DNA of 64,000 nucleotides, taken from the NCBI RefSeq assembly GCF_000711295.1, contig NZ_JOMJ01000003.1, positions 1,561,501 through 1,625,500 of the forward strand, written 5' to 3'. Every line of letters starts with the position of its first letter. Positions within the stretch are counted from its first letter, which is position 1. The notes beneath the pieces are model-generated. The model ran no database searches. It was not told the origin of the DNA and was given only the letters and a program-made list of their open reading frames with translations. This document shows positions 1 through 7,269 of the stretch, one piece after another. Source of the DNA: Desulfohalovibrio reitneri. GTDB taxonomy: Bacteria; Desulfobacterota; Desulfovibrionia; Desulfovibrionales; Desulfovibrionaceae. The translations under genes and the position numbers were made by a program.

Positions 1-50
1 TCCCGTACGACTCGCTCCGCTCGCCTAACTGCTGGAGGTCCGGCGACGGC
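1..50. repeat. Degraded partial copy of the 54964-55139 repeat
   Basis: The first ~50 bases resemble bases 55047-55095, inside the inverted-repeat element downstream of the trehalose synthase gene. Shared blocks are CGTACG, then CTCG, then CGCCTAAC, then AGGT, in the same order and with similar spacing. The copy is cut by the window edge, so its outer arm cannot be seen. The match is by eye and imperfect, roughly three quarters identical over 40 bases. Confidence 0.4.
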
Positions 51-769
51 TCACAGTTTGCGGGGCGGCACCATTGGACTGCCCTTCATGTTAGCTCGAG
101 GGGAGGTGCTGGGGAAATTGGAACCTTCGTTGCTTTGGCCGAATGAGTTCGATTGCGGGGTTAAAAAGAGCGGGGTTGGCCTGGGGCCAATGTTTCTTGG
201 TACGTGGGCGGTAATTCCCGACAGCCTCTCCCTGGAAGCAACACTCCTTTTTCAAGAAAGACTGCTGACCTTCCGACCCGTTTCCCCACTTTGCCGATAA
301 GCGGCTCTCGGCTTCGCAAACTCCACCGCGCGTGCTATCCTTATTCCGAGTCTTTTGTTCTATCCGCACGTGCCGCGGCAAGGAGGGACAAGTGGGTCAC
401 GCCCTCACCGCTACTTTCCGCAGGGATGCGCCTGGGGCCCGGCACTTTGCCGCGCCCTGTTTCAGGCAAGAGGGGCTGTTGCCGATGGCCGCTCCGGCAA
501 GGCAAGGATTCCCACGGGGCCACCCGTCCGGCCCGCCCCACAAAAGCCCCGCGCCCCAGGGTCAACCATCCCGGAACCCTGGGCGGACCGACCATCCCGT
601 CTCCCCTCTCCCGGACAATTCCTCGTCCTCGTTCACTCGCCTAGCGCATCCCCACCGTTCAGGGCACGACACATGGAGCCAGTGGTTTCCATGCGCGGGA
701 CACGACATGGCCAAGAGGACTGAACCAGACGCGCATTCGTAGCATCCGATACGCCGTGGAGTGTTGCCC
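51..769. other. Gene-free stretch
   Basis: I see no convincing gene here. Short open frames on both strands overlap one another, lack ribosome binding sites and give low-complexity Pro/Arg-rich translations typical of GC-rich noncoding DNA. A GGAG at 758-761 is the ribosome binding site of the next gene. Confidence 0.5.
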
Positions 770-1240
770 ATGTTTCACCAGGGTCCACAAGCCGCCCGCT
801 CGCCGCTGCTCATCGCGCTTGCGGTCGCCGCTATCATCTGCTCCGCAAGCCCGGCCGCAGCCCTGCAGGTGCATCCCGCTCCCGAGGGGCTCTACGTCCA
901 TCAATTTGGGCACTTCCTCTTTTTCCTCACTTCCATTCTGCTGCTGTTTGGCCTGGGGCTAAGCGCGCTTCCCAAGGGCCGGGGCAGGCTCTACCTTCGC
1001 GTTTCCTGCCTGCTGTTCGCGCTGTGGAATGCCGCCACCTTTTCAGCGCATCTGGTGCATCTTTATTTGGATGTTGCCCCTTTTGTTGGAGACAATCCAT
1101 GGACCATGACCATATCCAGCGAGCTCGGCAACATCGCCCTGCTGTATTACTTCCTGTCTTTTGACCATCTTTTGGCTGTTCCCGCCATGCTCTTTTTCGT
1201 TCTCGGCCTCCGCAGTTTCTTGAAGGAAGTTTCGGCATGA
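770..1240 (+). CDS. Hypothetical membrane protein, partner of the next sensor kinase
   Basis: The product is about 156 residues. It has an N-terminal hydrophobic segment that could be a signal anchor, followed by three further hydrophobic stretches. I recognise no named domain. I chose the ATG at 770 because GGAG lies 8 bases upstream; an in-frame GTG at 761 is the alternative. The stop overlaps the start of the following histidine kinase by 4 bases (ATGA), so the two are almost certainly co-translated. That suggests a membrane accessory or input subunit for the kinase. This role is inferred from position only. Confidence 0.7.
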   Translation: MFHQGPQAARSPLLIALAVAAIICSASPAAALQVHPAPEGLYVHQFGHFLFFLTSILLLFGLGLSALPKGRGRLYLRVSCLLFALWNAATFSAHLVHLYLDVAPFVGDNPWTMTISSELGNIALLYYFLSFDHLLAVPAMLFFVLGLRSFLKEVSA

Positions 1241-2331
1241 CGGAACCACCCGTATACATGATCTGGATCGTCGATACGCTTGGCTCGACCTGCATGATCC
1301 TGCTCGCCGTGGTCGCTCTCAATTTCGCACTTCGCTTGTCCCGCAAGGAACCGGACAATCTCATGTGGTCCTATCTGGTGGCCCTGACCATGGCACTGGC
1401 CGCCTTTTCCTTGAGTCGCGGGTTCGGCCACCTGGCGCGGATTATACTTCTCAGCACAGGAAGCATGGACACATGGCTTCGCATCGCGCCCATCTCAGGC
1501 ACGGCCAACACGACAACCTTCATCATCATCGCCTCCGTATCCCTCTTCTATAAAAAGGTTGAAGAGGGCGTGGACATCATTCGGCATTACACAAAAGAAC
1601 TTGAACGGTCCTACAACATACTCGGTGACGCGCACCAGCGGCTGAAAATGAACCAGGAACGCATTGTCTCGCTGGAACGAAAAAATTTGGCGTGCAAAAC
1701 AGTCACCAGCATCGCCCACCAAACACGCAACCCGCTGCAAACCATCGGCGGCTTTGCGCGGCTCATTGGGACGGACGACGCGACCCCGGACGAGATACGG
1801 GAAAAAGCGGACATCATTTATTCAGAGGCGGCCTCTCTGGAAGGGCTGATAGGCAGCATCCTGAAAACCCAAGGGCAGATCGAAACCGAATTGCAGTCCA
1901 TGCACGCAGGGGACGTGTTGAGGGAGGCCGTGCGATTAAACTCCGACTACGCCAGAAAGTCCGGCGTGAAGCTGGAGTGTGCCGAAGAGGATGGGCCACT
2001 TGTCCTTGTTGATAAGGAATTGCTCGCCATGGCCCTCGGCGAGATTGTCATCAACGCGGTGGAAGCATCCGAGCCAGGTGATGTGGTCCGCCTGAGCCTG
2101 ACGCGGGAGGGCGGGGTGGCGTCCTTTGCCGTGTCCGACGAAGGGTCTGGAATACCGCCGGAATCTTCTGATCGCATCTTCGATCCCACATTCAGCACCA
2201 AGCAGTTCTCCGCCGGGATGGGCATGTCCTTCGCCAAGGAGATCGCCGAGCTTCACGGCGGAGACATCGCTTTCGACAGCCAACCCGGAAAAGGCGCGAC
2301 TTTCTCTCTGCACTTGCCCTGCGCGGACTGA
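1237..2331 (+). CDS. Membrane sensor histidine kinase
   Basis: A 364-residue protein with about three hydrophobic segments in the first ~110 residues, a helical linker (about 110-150), a HisKA-like H-box and a C-terminal HATPase domain. The likely phosphoacceptor is His161 in the motif IAHQTRNPLQ. The N-box includes INAVEA (about 270), the G1 box is SDEGSGIP (about 302) and the G2 region is GMGMSFAKE. No response regulator is adjacent, so the partner must be encoded elsewhere. Translation is coupled to the upstream membrane protein. The H-box reads HQTRN rather than the usual HExRN, a modest deviation seen in some kinases. Confidence 0.88.
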   Translation: MTEPPVYMIWIVDTLGSTCMILLAVVALNFALRLSRKEPDNLMWSYLVALTMALAAFSLSRGFGHLARIILLSTGSMDTWLRIAPISGTANTTTFIIIASVSLFYKKVEEGVDIIRHYTKELERSYNILGDAHQRLKMNQERIVSLERKNLACKTVTSIAHQTRNPLQTIGGFARLIGTDDATPDEIREKADIIYSEAASLEGLIGSILKTQGQIETELQSMHAGDVLREAVRLNSDYARKSGVKLECAEEDGPLVLVDKELLAMALGEIVINAVEASEPGDVVRLSLTREGGVASFAVSDEGSGIPPESSDRIFDPTFSTKQFSAGMGMSFAKEIAELHGGDIAFDSQPGKGATFSLHLPCAD

Positions 2332-2450
2332 CCCGCCCGCATCGCCTTCCATCGCACTCCGCCCGGGCATGGCGCGAGGCATCCGCGACAGCCGCGCATG
2401 ACCCGGCCTGTTGGGCGGCGTCGGATTGCCCCGGTTCCAGGGGCCGACCG

Positions 2451-3350
2451 TCACATTGCGTATTCACCGAGCTTCCGGAGCAGCCAGCGGCCCGCCTTGC
2501 CCACCTTCCTGTTCTTGTTTCGTATCAGGTACAGCGGAGAGGCGTGCTCGCGGATTTCCAGCTCCAGGGATATCTGCTGGATGTTCCGCTGGACCAGCGG
2601 GTCGTTCAGGATGGTCGCGGGGAAGAAGGCCCACCCCATCCCCCGCTCCACCAGCGAAGCGCACGCGCCGTAGCTGTCCACAAGCCACCGTTTGGGGCTG
2701 AAGTGGGTCACTTCGGTGTCTTTTCCGTCGCCCCGGCTGGTGACGACCAGTTGCCGCTCATCCTCCAGGTCGCTGATGGTCACGGCTTCCTTTCCGGTCA
2801 ACGGGTGGTCCGCGGCGGCCACAGCGTGGAAGGAAACATAGGAAAGCAGTTTGTAGGCCTCCAGCCGCTTGGGGATTCCCGAGCTGATCAACAGGCCCAG
2901 GTCGGCCTTGCCCGACGCCACGCACTCTTCCACGTCGTTGAATATCCCGGTCTGCAGGTCGAGTTCCGTAAACGGAAACCCGCTCTCGAAGGGCGCGAGG
3001 AACTGTTCGACGAATTGGCTGTGCACCCCCTCGTCCAGCGCCAGGCGGATGTGCGTGTCCTCCTCCGCGCAAAACGACAGGGCCCGGTCCTTCAGCCTCT
3101 CCCCGCCCTGCACGATACCCACGGCGTCGCGCAGCAGGACTTCGCCCTCCTCCGTGAGTCGCAGGTATTTCCTGCTTCTGTCGAAAAGCCGCGTCCCCAG
3201 GTCGATTTCCAGATTGGCCACCGCGGTGCTGACGCCGGACTGCGCCTTCCCCAGCAAGCGCCCCGCAGCGGAAAAGGACCCGGTCTCCGCCGCCGCCACA
3301 AAGCATTGCAGATGCGAAAAATTGAGTGAAATCAAAGCCCGCTCCTCCAA
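2451..3350 (-). CDS. LysR family transcriptional regulator
   Basis: This 299-residue protein has the LysR architecture. A winged helix-turn-helix covers about residues 8-67 (FVAAAETGSFSAAGRLLGKA, then LEIDLGTRLFDRS) and a periplasmic-binding-like effector domain runs from about 95 to 290. It is divergent from the M24 peptidase-like gene at 3531, with 180 bp between the starts. This is the classic arrangement for a LysR protein controlling its neighbour. It is therefore the likely regulator of the M24/radical SAM/binding-protein genes. The effector is unknown; the substrate of the downstream pathway is the obvious candidate. Confidence 0.9.
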   Translation of the reverse strand: MEERALISLNFSHLQCFVAAAETGSFSAAGRLLGKAQSGVSTAVANLEIDLGTRLFDRSRKYLRLTEEGEVLLRDAVGIVQGGERLKDRALSFCAEEDTHIRLALDEGVHSQFVEQFLAPFESGFPFTELDLQTGIFNDVEECVASGKADLGLLISSGIPKRLEAYKLLSYVSFHAVAAADHPLTGKEAVTISDLEDERQLVVTSRGDGKDTEVTHFSPKRWLVDSYGACASLVERGMGWAFFPATILNDPLVQRNIQQISLELEIREHASPLYLIRNKNRKVGKAGRWLLRKLGEYAM

Positions 3351-3530
3351 CTGCTCAACAACGACCCACCGGCAGCCTACACGGCTTGGCGCCGACGGTC
3401 CACGACCTATCTAAAAAATGGATACTTCCTAGCTTTGTAGTCAGCCAAGTGGTGGATAGGATGCCGCCAATCAAAGCCTGGAAACACTACCCCGGCCCCG
3501 CACGGGCCGGAACCGAACCGGAGGAGAACC
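3351..3530. promoter_or_regulatory. Divergent promoter region with candidate LysR box
   Basis: The region lies between the divergent starts of the LysR regulator and the M24 gene. It is noticeably more AT-rich than its surroundings around 3408-3450. An inverted repeat TATC-N9-GATA at 3408-3424 contains a T-N11-A core (T3410, A3422), the form expected for a LysR operator. A strong ribosome binding site, GGAGGAG, sits just before the M24 start. No -35/-10 pair is clear enough to assign. Confidence 0.4.
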
Positions 3531-4787
3531 ATGCCCCTCATGGAGTGGCACACGGACGACGGGAACATGAACTGGCCGGATCTGATCGATCTGGCCCCGG
3601 AGAGCGCGGGCATCGACCTGAAGGCCGTCCGCGAGTACCGGCTCGGCCGTGTGCGGGAGCAGATGAAGCGGTACGGTGTGAACGCCCTGATCCTCTCCGA
3701 CGCGGTGAACATCCGCTACGCCACCGGCGCCCGCAACATGCAGGTTTTCTCGTCCCGCAACGCCCCCTCCCGCTACCTCCTCCTCACTGAAGACAGGAGC
3801 ATCCTCTTCGAGTTTACTGGCTGCCTTCACCTCGCCGACGGGCTGGAGACCATCGACGAGGTCCGCCCCTCGGAAACGGCCAGCTTCGTGGCGGCCGGGC
3901 CGCACATCAAGGAGCGGGAGGCGCAGTGGGCGCGCAAGATGATCGCGCTCATGAAGGAACTCGCCGGGCCGGACCTCCGGATCGGCCTGGAGCGGATGAA
4001 CGCCGGGGTGGCCATCGAGATGGCCAAGTGCGGCGTTCCCGTGGTGGACGCGCAGCAGCCGGTGGAGATGGCCCGCTGCATCAAGTCCGACGAGGAAATC
4101 AAGTGCATGATCGCCTCGCTCCAGGCCACGGAGCAGGCCACCGGAAAAATGCGTGGCGCCATCCAGCCCGGCATCACCGAAAACCAGCTGTGGTCCATAC
4201 TGCATCAGGAAGTGATCGCCCTGAACGGTGACTATGTCGAGACGCGGCTCCTCAACTCCGGCGCGCGCACCAACCCCTGGTTCCAGGAATCGGCCAACAA
4301 GGTCATCCGGGAGAACGAGCTGGTGGGCTTCGACACCGACGTGGTGGGTTGCCACGGCTACTACTCCGACTTCTCCCGCACCTTCCACGTGGGCCCGGAC
4401 GCCCCCAGCGAGGAGCAGCGCACCCTCTACAAGGTCGCCCATGAGCAGATCCAGCACAACATCGACATCATCAAGCCGGGCATGACCTTTCGCGAGTACG
4501 CGGAAAAGGCCTGGGACATCCCGGAGAAATACCACGCCAACCGGTACTACCTCTCCGCCCACGGCGTGGGCATGTCCGGCGAGTACCCATACCTCTACCA
4601 CCGGGCGGACTTCCCGGACGCGGGGTACGACGGTGTCATCGAGCCGAACATGACACTCTGCGTGGAATCCTACATCGGGGAAAAGGGCGGACGCGAGGGC
4701 GTCAAGCTGGAGGAGCAGCTGCTGGTGACCGAGGAGGGAACCAGGCTGCTCACCCACTACCCCTTTGAAGAAGAACTGTTGAAGTAG
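3531..4787 (+). CDS. M24 family metalloenzyme, DddP-like
   Basis: A 418-residue protein with an N-terminal creatinase-like domain (about 35-170) and a C-terminal pita-bread domain. All six metal ligands expected for DddP-type M24 proteins are visible: Asp268 and Asp270 in FDTD, Asp280 in SDFSRT, His344 in HGVG, Glu379 in CVES and Glu394 in KLEEQ. The block ETRLLNSGARTNPWFQE closely matches DMSP lyase DddP as I recall it. However, DddP is reported to use an Asp six residues after the metal His as its base, and here that position is Gly350. Plausible roles are a hydrolase or lyase for a betaine, DMSP or ectoine-like compound rather than a peptidase. It heads an operon with the radical SAM gene 13 bp downstream. 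Confidence 0.85.
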   Translation: MPLMEWHTDDGNMNWPDLIDLAPESAGIDLKAVREYRLGRVREQMKRYGVNALILSDAVNIRYATGARNMQVFSSRNAPSRYLLLTEDRSILFEFTGCLHLADGLETIDEVRPSETASFVAAGPHIKEREAQWARKMIALMKELAGPDLRIGLERMNAGVAIEMAKCGVPVVDAQQPVEMARCIKSDEEIKCMIASLQATEQATGKMRGAIQPGITENQLWSILHQEVIALNGDYVETRLLNSGARTNPWFQESANKVIRENELVGFDTDVVGCHGYYSDFSRTFHVGPDAPSEEQRTLYKVAHEQIQHNIDIIKPGMTFREYAEKAWDIPEKYHANRYYLSAHGVGMSGEYPYLYHRADFPDAGYDGVIEPNMTLCVESYIGEKGGREGVKLEEQLLVTEEGTRLLTHYPFEEELLK

Positions 4788-4800
4788 AGGACCCGGCTTC

Positions 4801-6159
4801 ATGCTCATGGACTCTGAACATCCGCAACCGGAGACCTTCGCGGGCGACGGCTTCCGCATCACGCTGAACAAGCGCGGGGAGGACGCCCACGTCAAGCAGC
4901 GGCGTCCGGTCAAATACGGCCTGTACTCCGAGATCGAGACCGACTCGGCGCTGCTGCAGTTCAACCTGAACAGCGAGGTCGTCCGGGCCGAGGGACGCGA
5001 CCCGGATTGGCCCAGCGATTTGGAATACCTCAAGCGCACCGCCGGAAACGACTGGGTCTACTACTCCACCGGAGGGTACGCCGGGTCGTGGGAGACGCTG
5101 ACGGACGCGTCCTTCCCGGCGCAGGTCTCCTTCAGGATTCCGGAGCCGTACAGCGAGGTGTTCAAGACCGTGGGGGAGTACTACCTGCCCAACCTCCCCT
5201 ACGACTCGAACAACATCCTCGGCGGGGACCCCTTCACCAACCCGGCTGTGTGGCGCTTGGCCACCGGCTGGTTCGACGAGCTGGACAAGGTCCGGCGCTC
5301 GGCGGACGGCCTGCCCGAGCGGTTCCAGCGGTTCCTGAATGAAGCCGTGGAGAACACGCCCGAGCGGCTGCGAGCCAAGGCGGAGCGACTGTTCGAGGCC
5401 TGCGGGGGGCGGCCCTCCGTGCTGCCGCCGGACGCCCGCCACGTGGACTACGACGTTATCCCGCTGAACATCTCCCACGGCTGCCTGCACAAGTGCGGCT
5501 TCTGCGCGGTGAAGAACGCCAGGCCGTTTTCCAGCCTCTCGCAAGCGGACATCGAAGAGCGGCTCGATCAGCTCGCCACGCTCTACGGCCGCGACCTGGC
5601 CAACTACAACGCCGTGTTCCTCGGCGACCACGACCCCATGAACGCCGCCGGCGACCTCGTCCTCTTCGCCATCCAGGAGGCCAAAAACCGCCTGGGAATC
5701 GACAGGGCGTACATGCGGGGCGCCAACGTCTTTCTTTTCGCCAGCGTCACGTCCTTCCTGAAGAAGGACGACCGCTTCTTCGAAAAACTGGGGGCATGCG
5801 GGGCCAACGTCTTCATCAACGTCGGCCTGGAATCCGCGGACCAGGAGACGCTGGACTCCATCGGCAAACCCCTGCGGAGCGAGGATGTCGTTCGGTGCTT
5901 CCAGAGAATGCGGGCGGTGAACCACAAGCACGGCGGAATCGAGTGCTCGGCCAATTTCGTTTTCGACGAACAGCTCCCGTCCGGCCACATCCCCGCGTTT
6001 CTGGACCTTGCCGGGGAAGGCGGCCCCGGGGGCACGGTCCCGGTCTACATGTCGCCGCTTTGCTTTACCGAGCCCTCCGCCAGAACCCTGTTCGAGTTCA
6101 AGCGGCTCAAGACGTTCAGCAGGCACCCGGTCCATCTCTACATAATACAACGAATTTAA
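4801..6159 (+). CDS. Radical SAM protein of unknown substrate
   Basis: A 452-residue protein. The radical SAM cluster motif CLHKCGFC (Cys228, Cys232, Cys235) falls unusually late, after about 225 residues of sequence I cannot assign. The TIM-barrel part follows, with a glycine-rich NVGLESA strand typical of radical SAM enzymes. The start lies 13 bp after the M24 stop with AGAGGA upstream, so the two are co-transcribed. The substrate is unknown. Its position between a DddP-like enzyme and a betaine-type binding protein suggests it acts on the same small molecule or on a cofactor for that pathway. I cannot place it in a characterised radical SAM subfamily. Confidence 0.85.
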   Translation: MLMDSEHPQPETFAGDGFRITLNKRGEDAHVKQRRPVKYGLYSEIETDSALLQFNLNSEVVRAEGRDPDWPSDLEYLKRTAGNDWVYYSTGGYAGSWETLTDASFPAQVSFRIPEPYSEVFKTVGEYYLPNLPYDSNNILGGDPFTNPAVWRLATGWFDELDKVRRSADGLPERFQRFLNEAVENTPERLRAKAERLFEACGGRPSVLPPDARHVDYDVIPLNISHGCLHKCGFCAVKNARPFSSLSQADIEERLDQLATLYGRDLANYNAVFLGDHDPMNAAGDLVLFAIQEAKNRLGIDRAYMRGANVFLFASVTSFLKKDDRFFEKLGACGANVFINVGLESADQETLDSIGKPLRSEDVVRCFQRMRAVNHKHGGIECSANFVFDEQLPSGHIPAFLDLAGEGGPGGTVPVYMSPLCFTEPSARTLFEFKRLKTFSRHPVHLYIIQRI

Positions 6160-6165
6160 CCGGAT

Positions 6166-6203
6166 CGCGCCTCGCCGCCGGTTGACATGCGGCGAAGGGC
6201 GCG
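6166..6203 (+). promoter_or_regulatory. Intergenic stem-loop before the binding-protein gene
   Basis: CGCGCCTCGCCGC (6166-6178) pairs with 6189-6203 through 13 base pairs, with a 2-nt bulge and a 10-nt loop. It lies between the radical SAM stop and the binding-protein start and has no T-run. It could therefore be an mRNA-processing or stabilising hairpin that raises binding-protein expression over the upstream enzymes. That role is inferred from how such operons usually behave. Confidence 0.45.
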
Positions 6204-6244
6204 TCCCCCACAGCGAGTGGGCAACCGCAAACAAGGAGGAACGT

Positions 6245-7096
6245 ATGTTGAGGTTGAAAGGAATAATCGCGCTGGCCGCCCTGGCCTTTGTCCTGTCCGG
6301 CATTTCGCAGCCCGCCATGGCCAAGGAGAAAACCCTGCGCTTCGGCGTGAACAACTGGGCCGAAAACGTCGCCGTCTCCAACATGTGGAAGATTCTGCTG
6401 GAAAAGCGCGGCTACAACGTCGAGTTGATGGAGGTCGGCAACGGCGTCATGTACGGCGGCGTGGCCTCCGGCTCCCTGGACGTCGGCCTGGAGGTGTGGC
6501 TGCCCAACTCCGACAAGCCGCTGGTGGAGAAGTTCGGCGACGACTTCGACATCCAGAGCGCCTGGTACAAGGGCGCCAGCCTGGGCCTGGTGGTGCCGTC
6601 CTACGTGGACGTCGATTCCCTGGACGAGCTTCCCGATAACGCGGGGAAATTCGACAACGAAATCGTGGGCATCGACTCCGGGTCGAGCCTCAACGAGCTG
6701 ACGCGCGAAGCGGTCAAGAAATACGAACTCGATGCGTACGAGTTCGTGGAAAGCTCCGAACCCGCCATGCTGGGCGTCCTGCAATCCGCCTACGAGGCAG
6801 GGAAGCCCGTCGTCGTGACCCTTTGGAACCCCCACTACGCCTTTGCCGAGTACGACCTCAAGTATCTGGAGGATCCGAAGAACGTCTACGGCGAGGGGGA
6901 CGACATCTTCTTCATCACCAGGAAGGGCTTTGAGAAGGATTTCGGGGAAGTGCTGGACTGGATGAACGAATGGTTCATGACCGACGCCACCCTTGGCGAC
7001 CTCATCGCCACCATCAAACGGGCCGAGGACCCGCAAAAGGGCGCGGCCAAATGGATCAAGGCCAACAAGGACCTGGTCGACTCCTGGTTCGAGTAA
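6245..7096 (+). CDS. Glycine betaine/proline-type ABC substrate-binding protein (OpuAC-like)
   Basis: The 283-residue precursor starts with a signal peptide (basic MLRLK, hydrophobic core, PAMA cleavage region near residue 26). The mature part has OpuAC/ProX hallmarks: LRFGVNNWAENVA near the start, a GGVASGSLDVGLEVWLP segment, VGIDSGSS and VVTLWNPHYAF. Tryptophan-rich pockets bind quaternary amines such as glycine betaine, choline or DMSP in this family. The ATG at 6245 is chosen because AAGGAGGA precedes it. No permease or ATPase gene is adjacent, so it is an orphan binding protein that must use a transporter encoded elsewhere. It closes the M24/radical SAM operon and is followed by a terminator. 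Confidence 0.9.
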   Translation: MLRLKGIIALAALAFVLSGISQPAMAKEKTLRFGVNNWAENVAVSNMWKILLEKRGYNVELMEVGNGVMYGGVASGSLDVGLEVWLPNSDKPLVEKFGDDFDIQSAWYKGASLGLVVPSYVDVDSLDELPDNAGKFDNEIVGIDSGSSLNELTREAVKKYELDAYEFVESSEPAMLGVLQSAYEAGKPVVVTLWNPHYAFAEYDLKYLEDPKNVYGEGDDIFFITRKGFEKDFGEVLDWMNEWFMTDATLGDLIATIKRAEDPQKGAAKWIKANKDLVDSWFE

Positions 7097-7153
7097 GGCT
7101 TCGCGCGATCGGACGGCCGGTTTCCGACCGATCCGAACACGCAACGCATCGAA

Positions 7154-7189
7154 GGGGCCGGCGGGAGCATCCGCCGGCCCCCTTCTTCT
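7154..7189 (+). terminator. Intrinsic terminator after the binding-protein gene
   Basis: A perfect 11-bp stem, GGGGCCGGCGG / CCGCCGGCCCC (7154-7164 and 7171-7181), with a 6-nt loop, is followed by CTTCTTCT. It ends the LysR-regulated operon and may also serve the converging APC permease gene. Confidence 0.75.
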
Positions 7190-7269
7190 GAAGCATCCGC
7201 CCTCGCGTACCCAGCCGGGCGCATGGGCGGGCGGGTCGCCCTGGCTGCTCGCGCTTCTTGCCCGAGACT

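Noticed and set aside
120-180. Possible tRNA-like TTCGA stretch
   Set aside because: GTTCGATT occurs at 148-155 but no acceptor stem, anticodon arm or CCA-compatible fold could be drawn.
3471-6384. Long minus-strand open frames opposite the M24, radical SAM and binding-protein genes
   Set aside because: They lack ribosome sites, give low-complexity translations rich in Val/Gly/Arg, and sit exactly antisense to well-supported genes. This is typical of GC-rich coding DNA.
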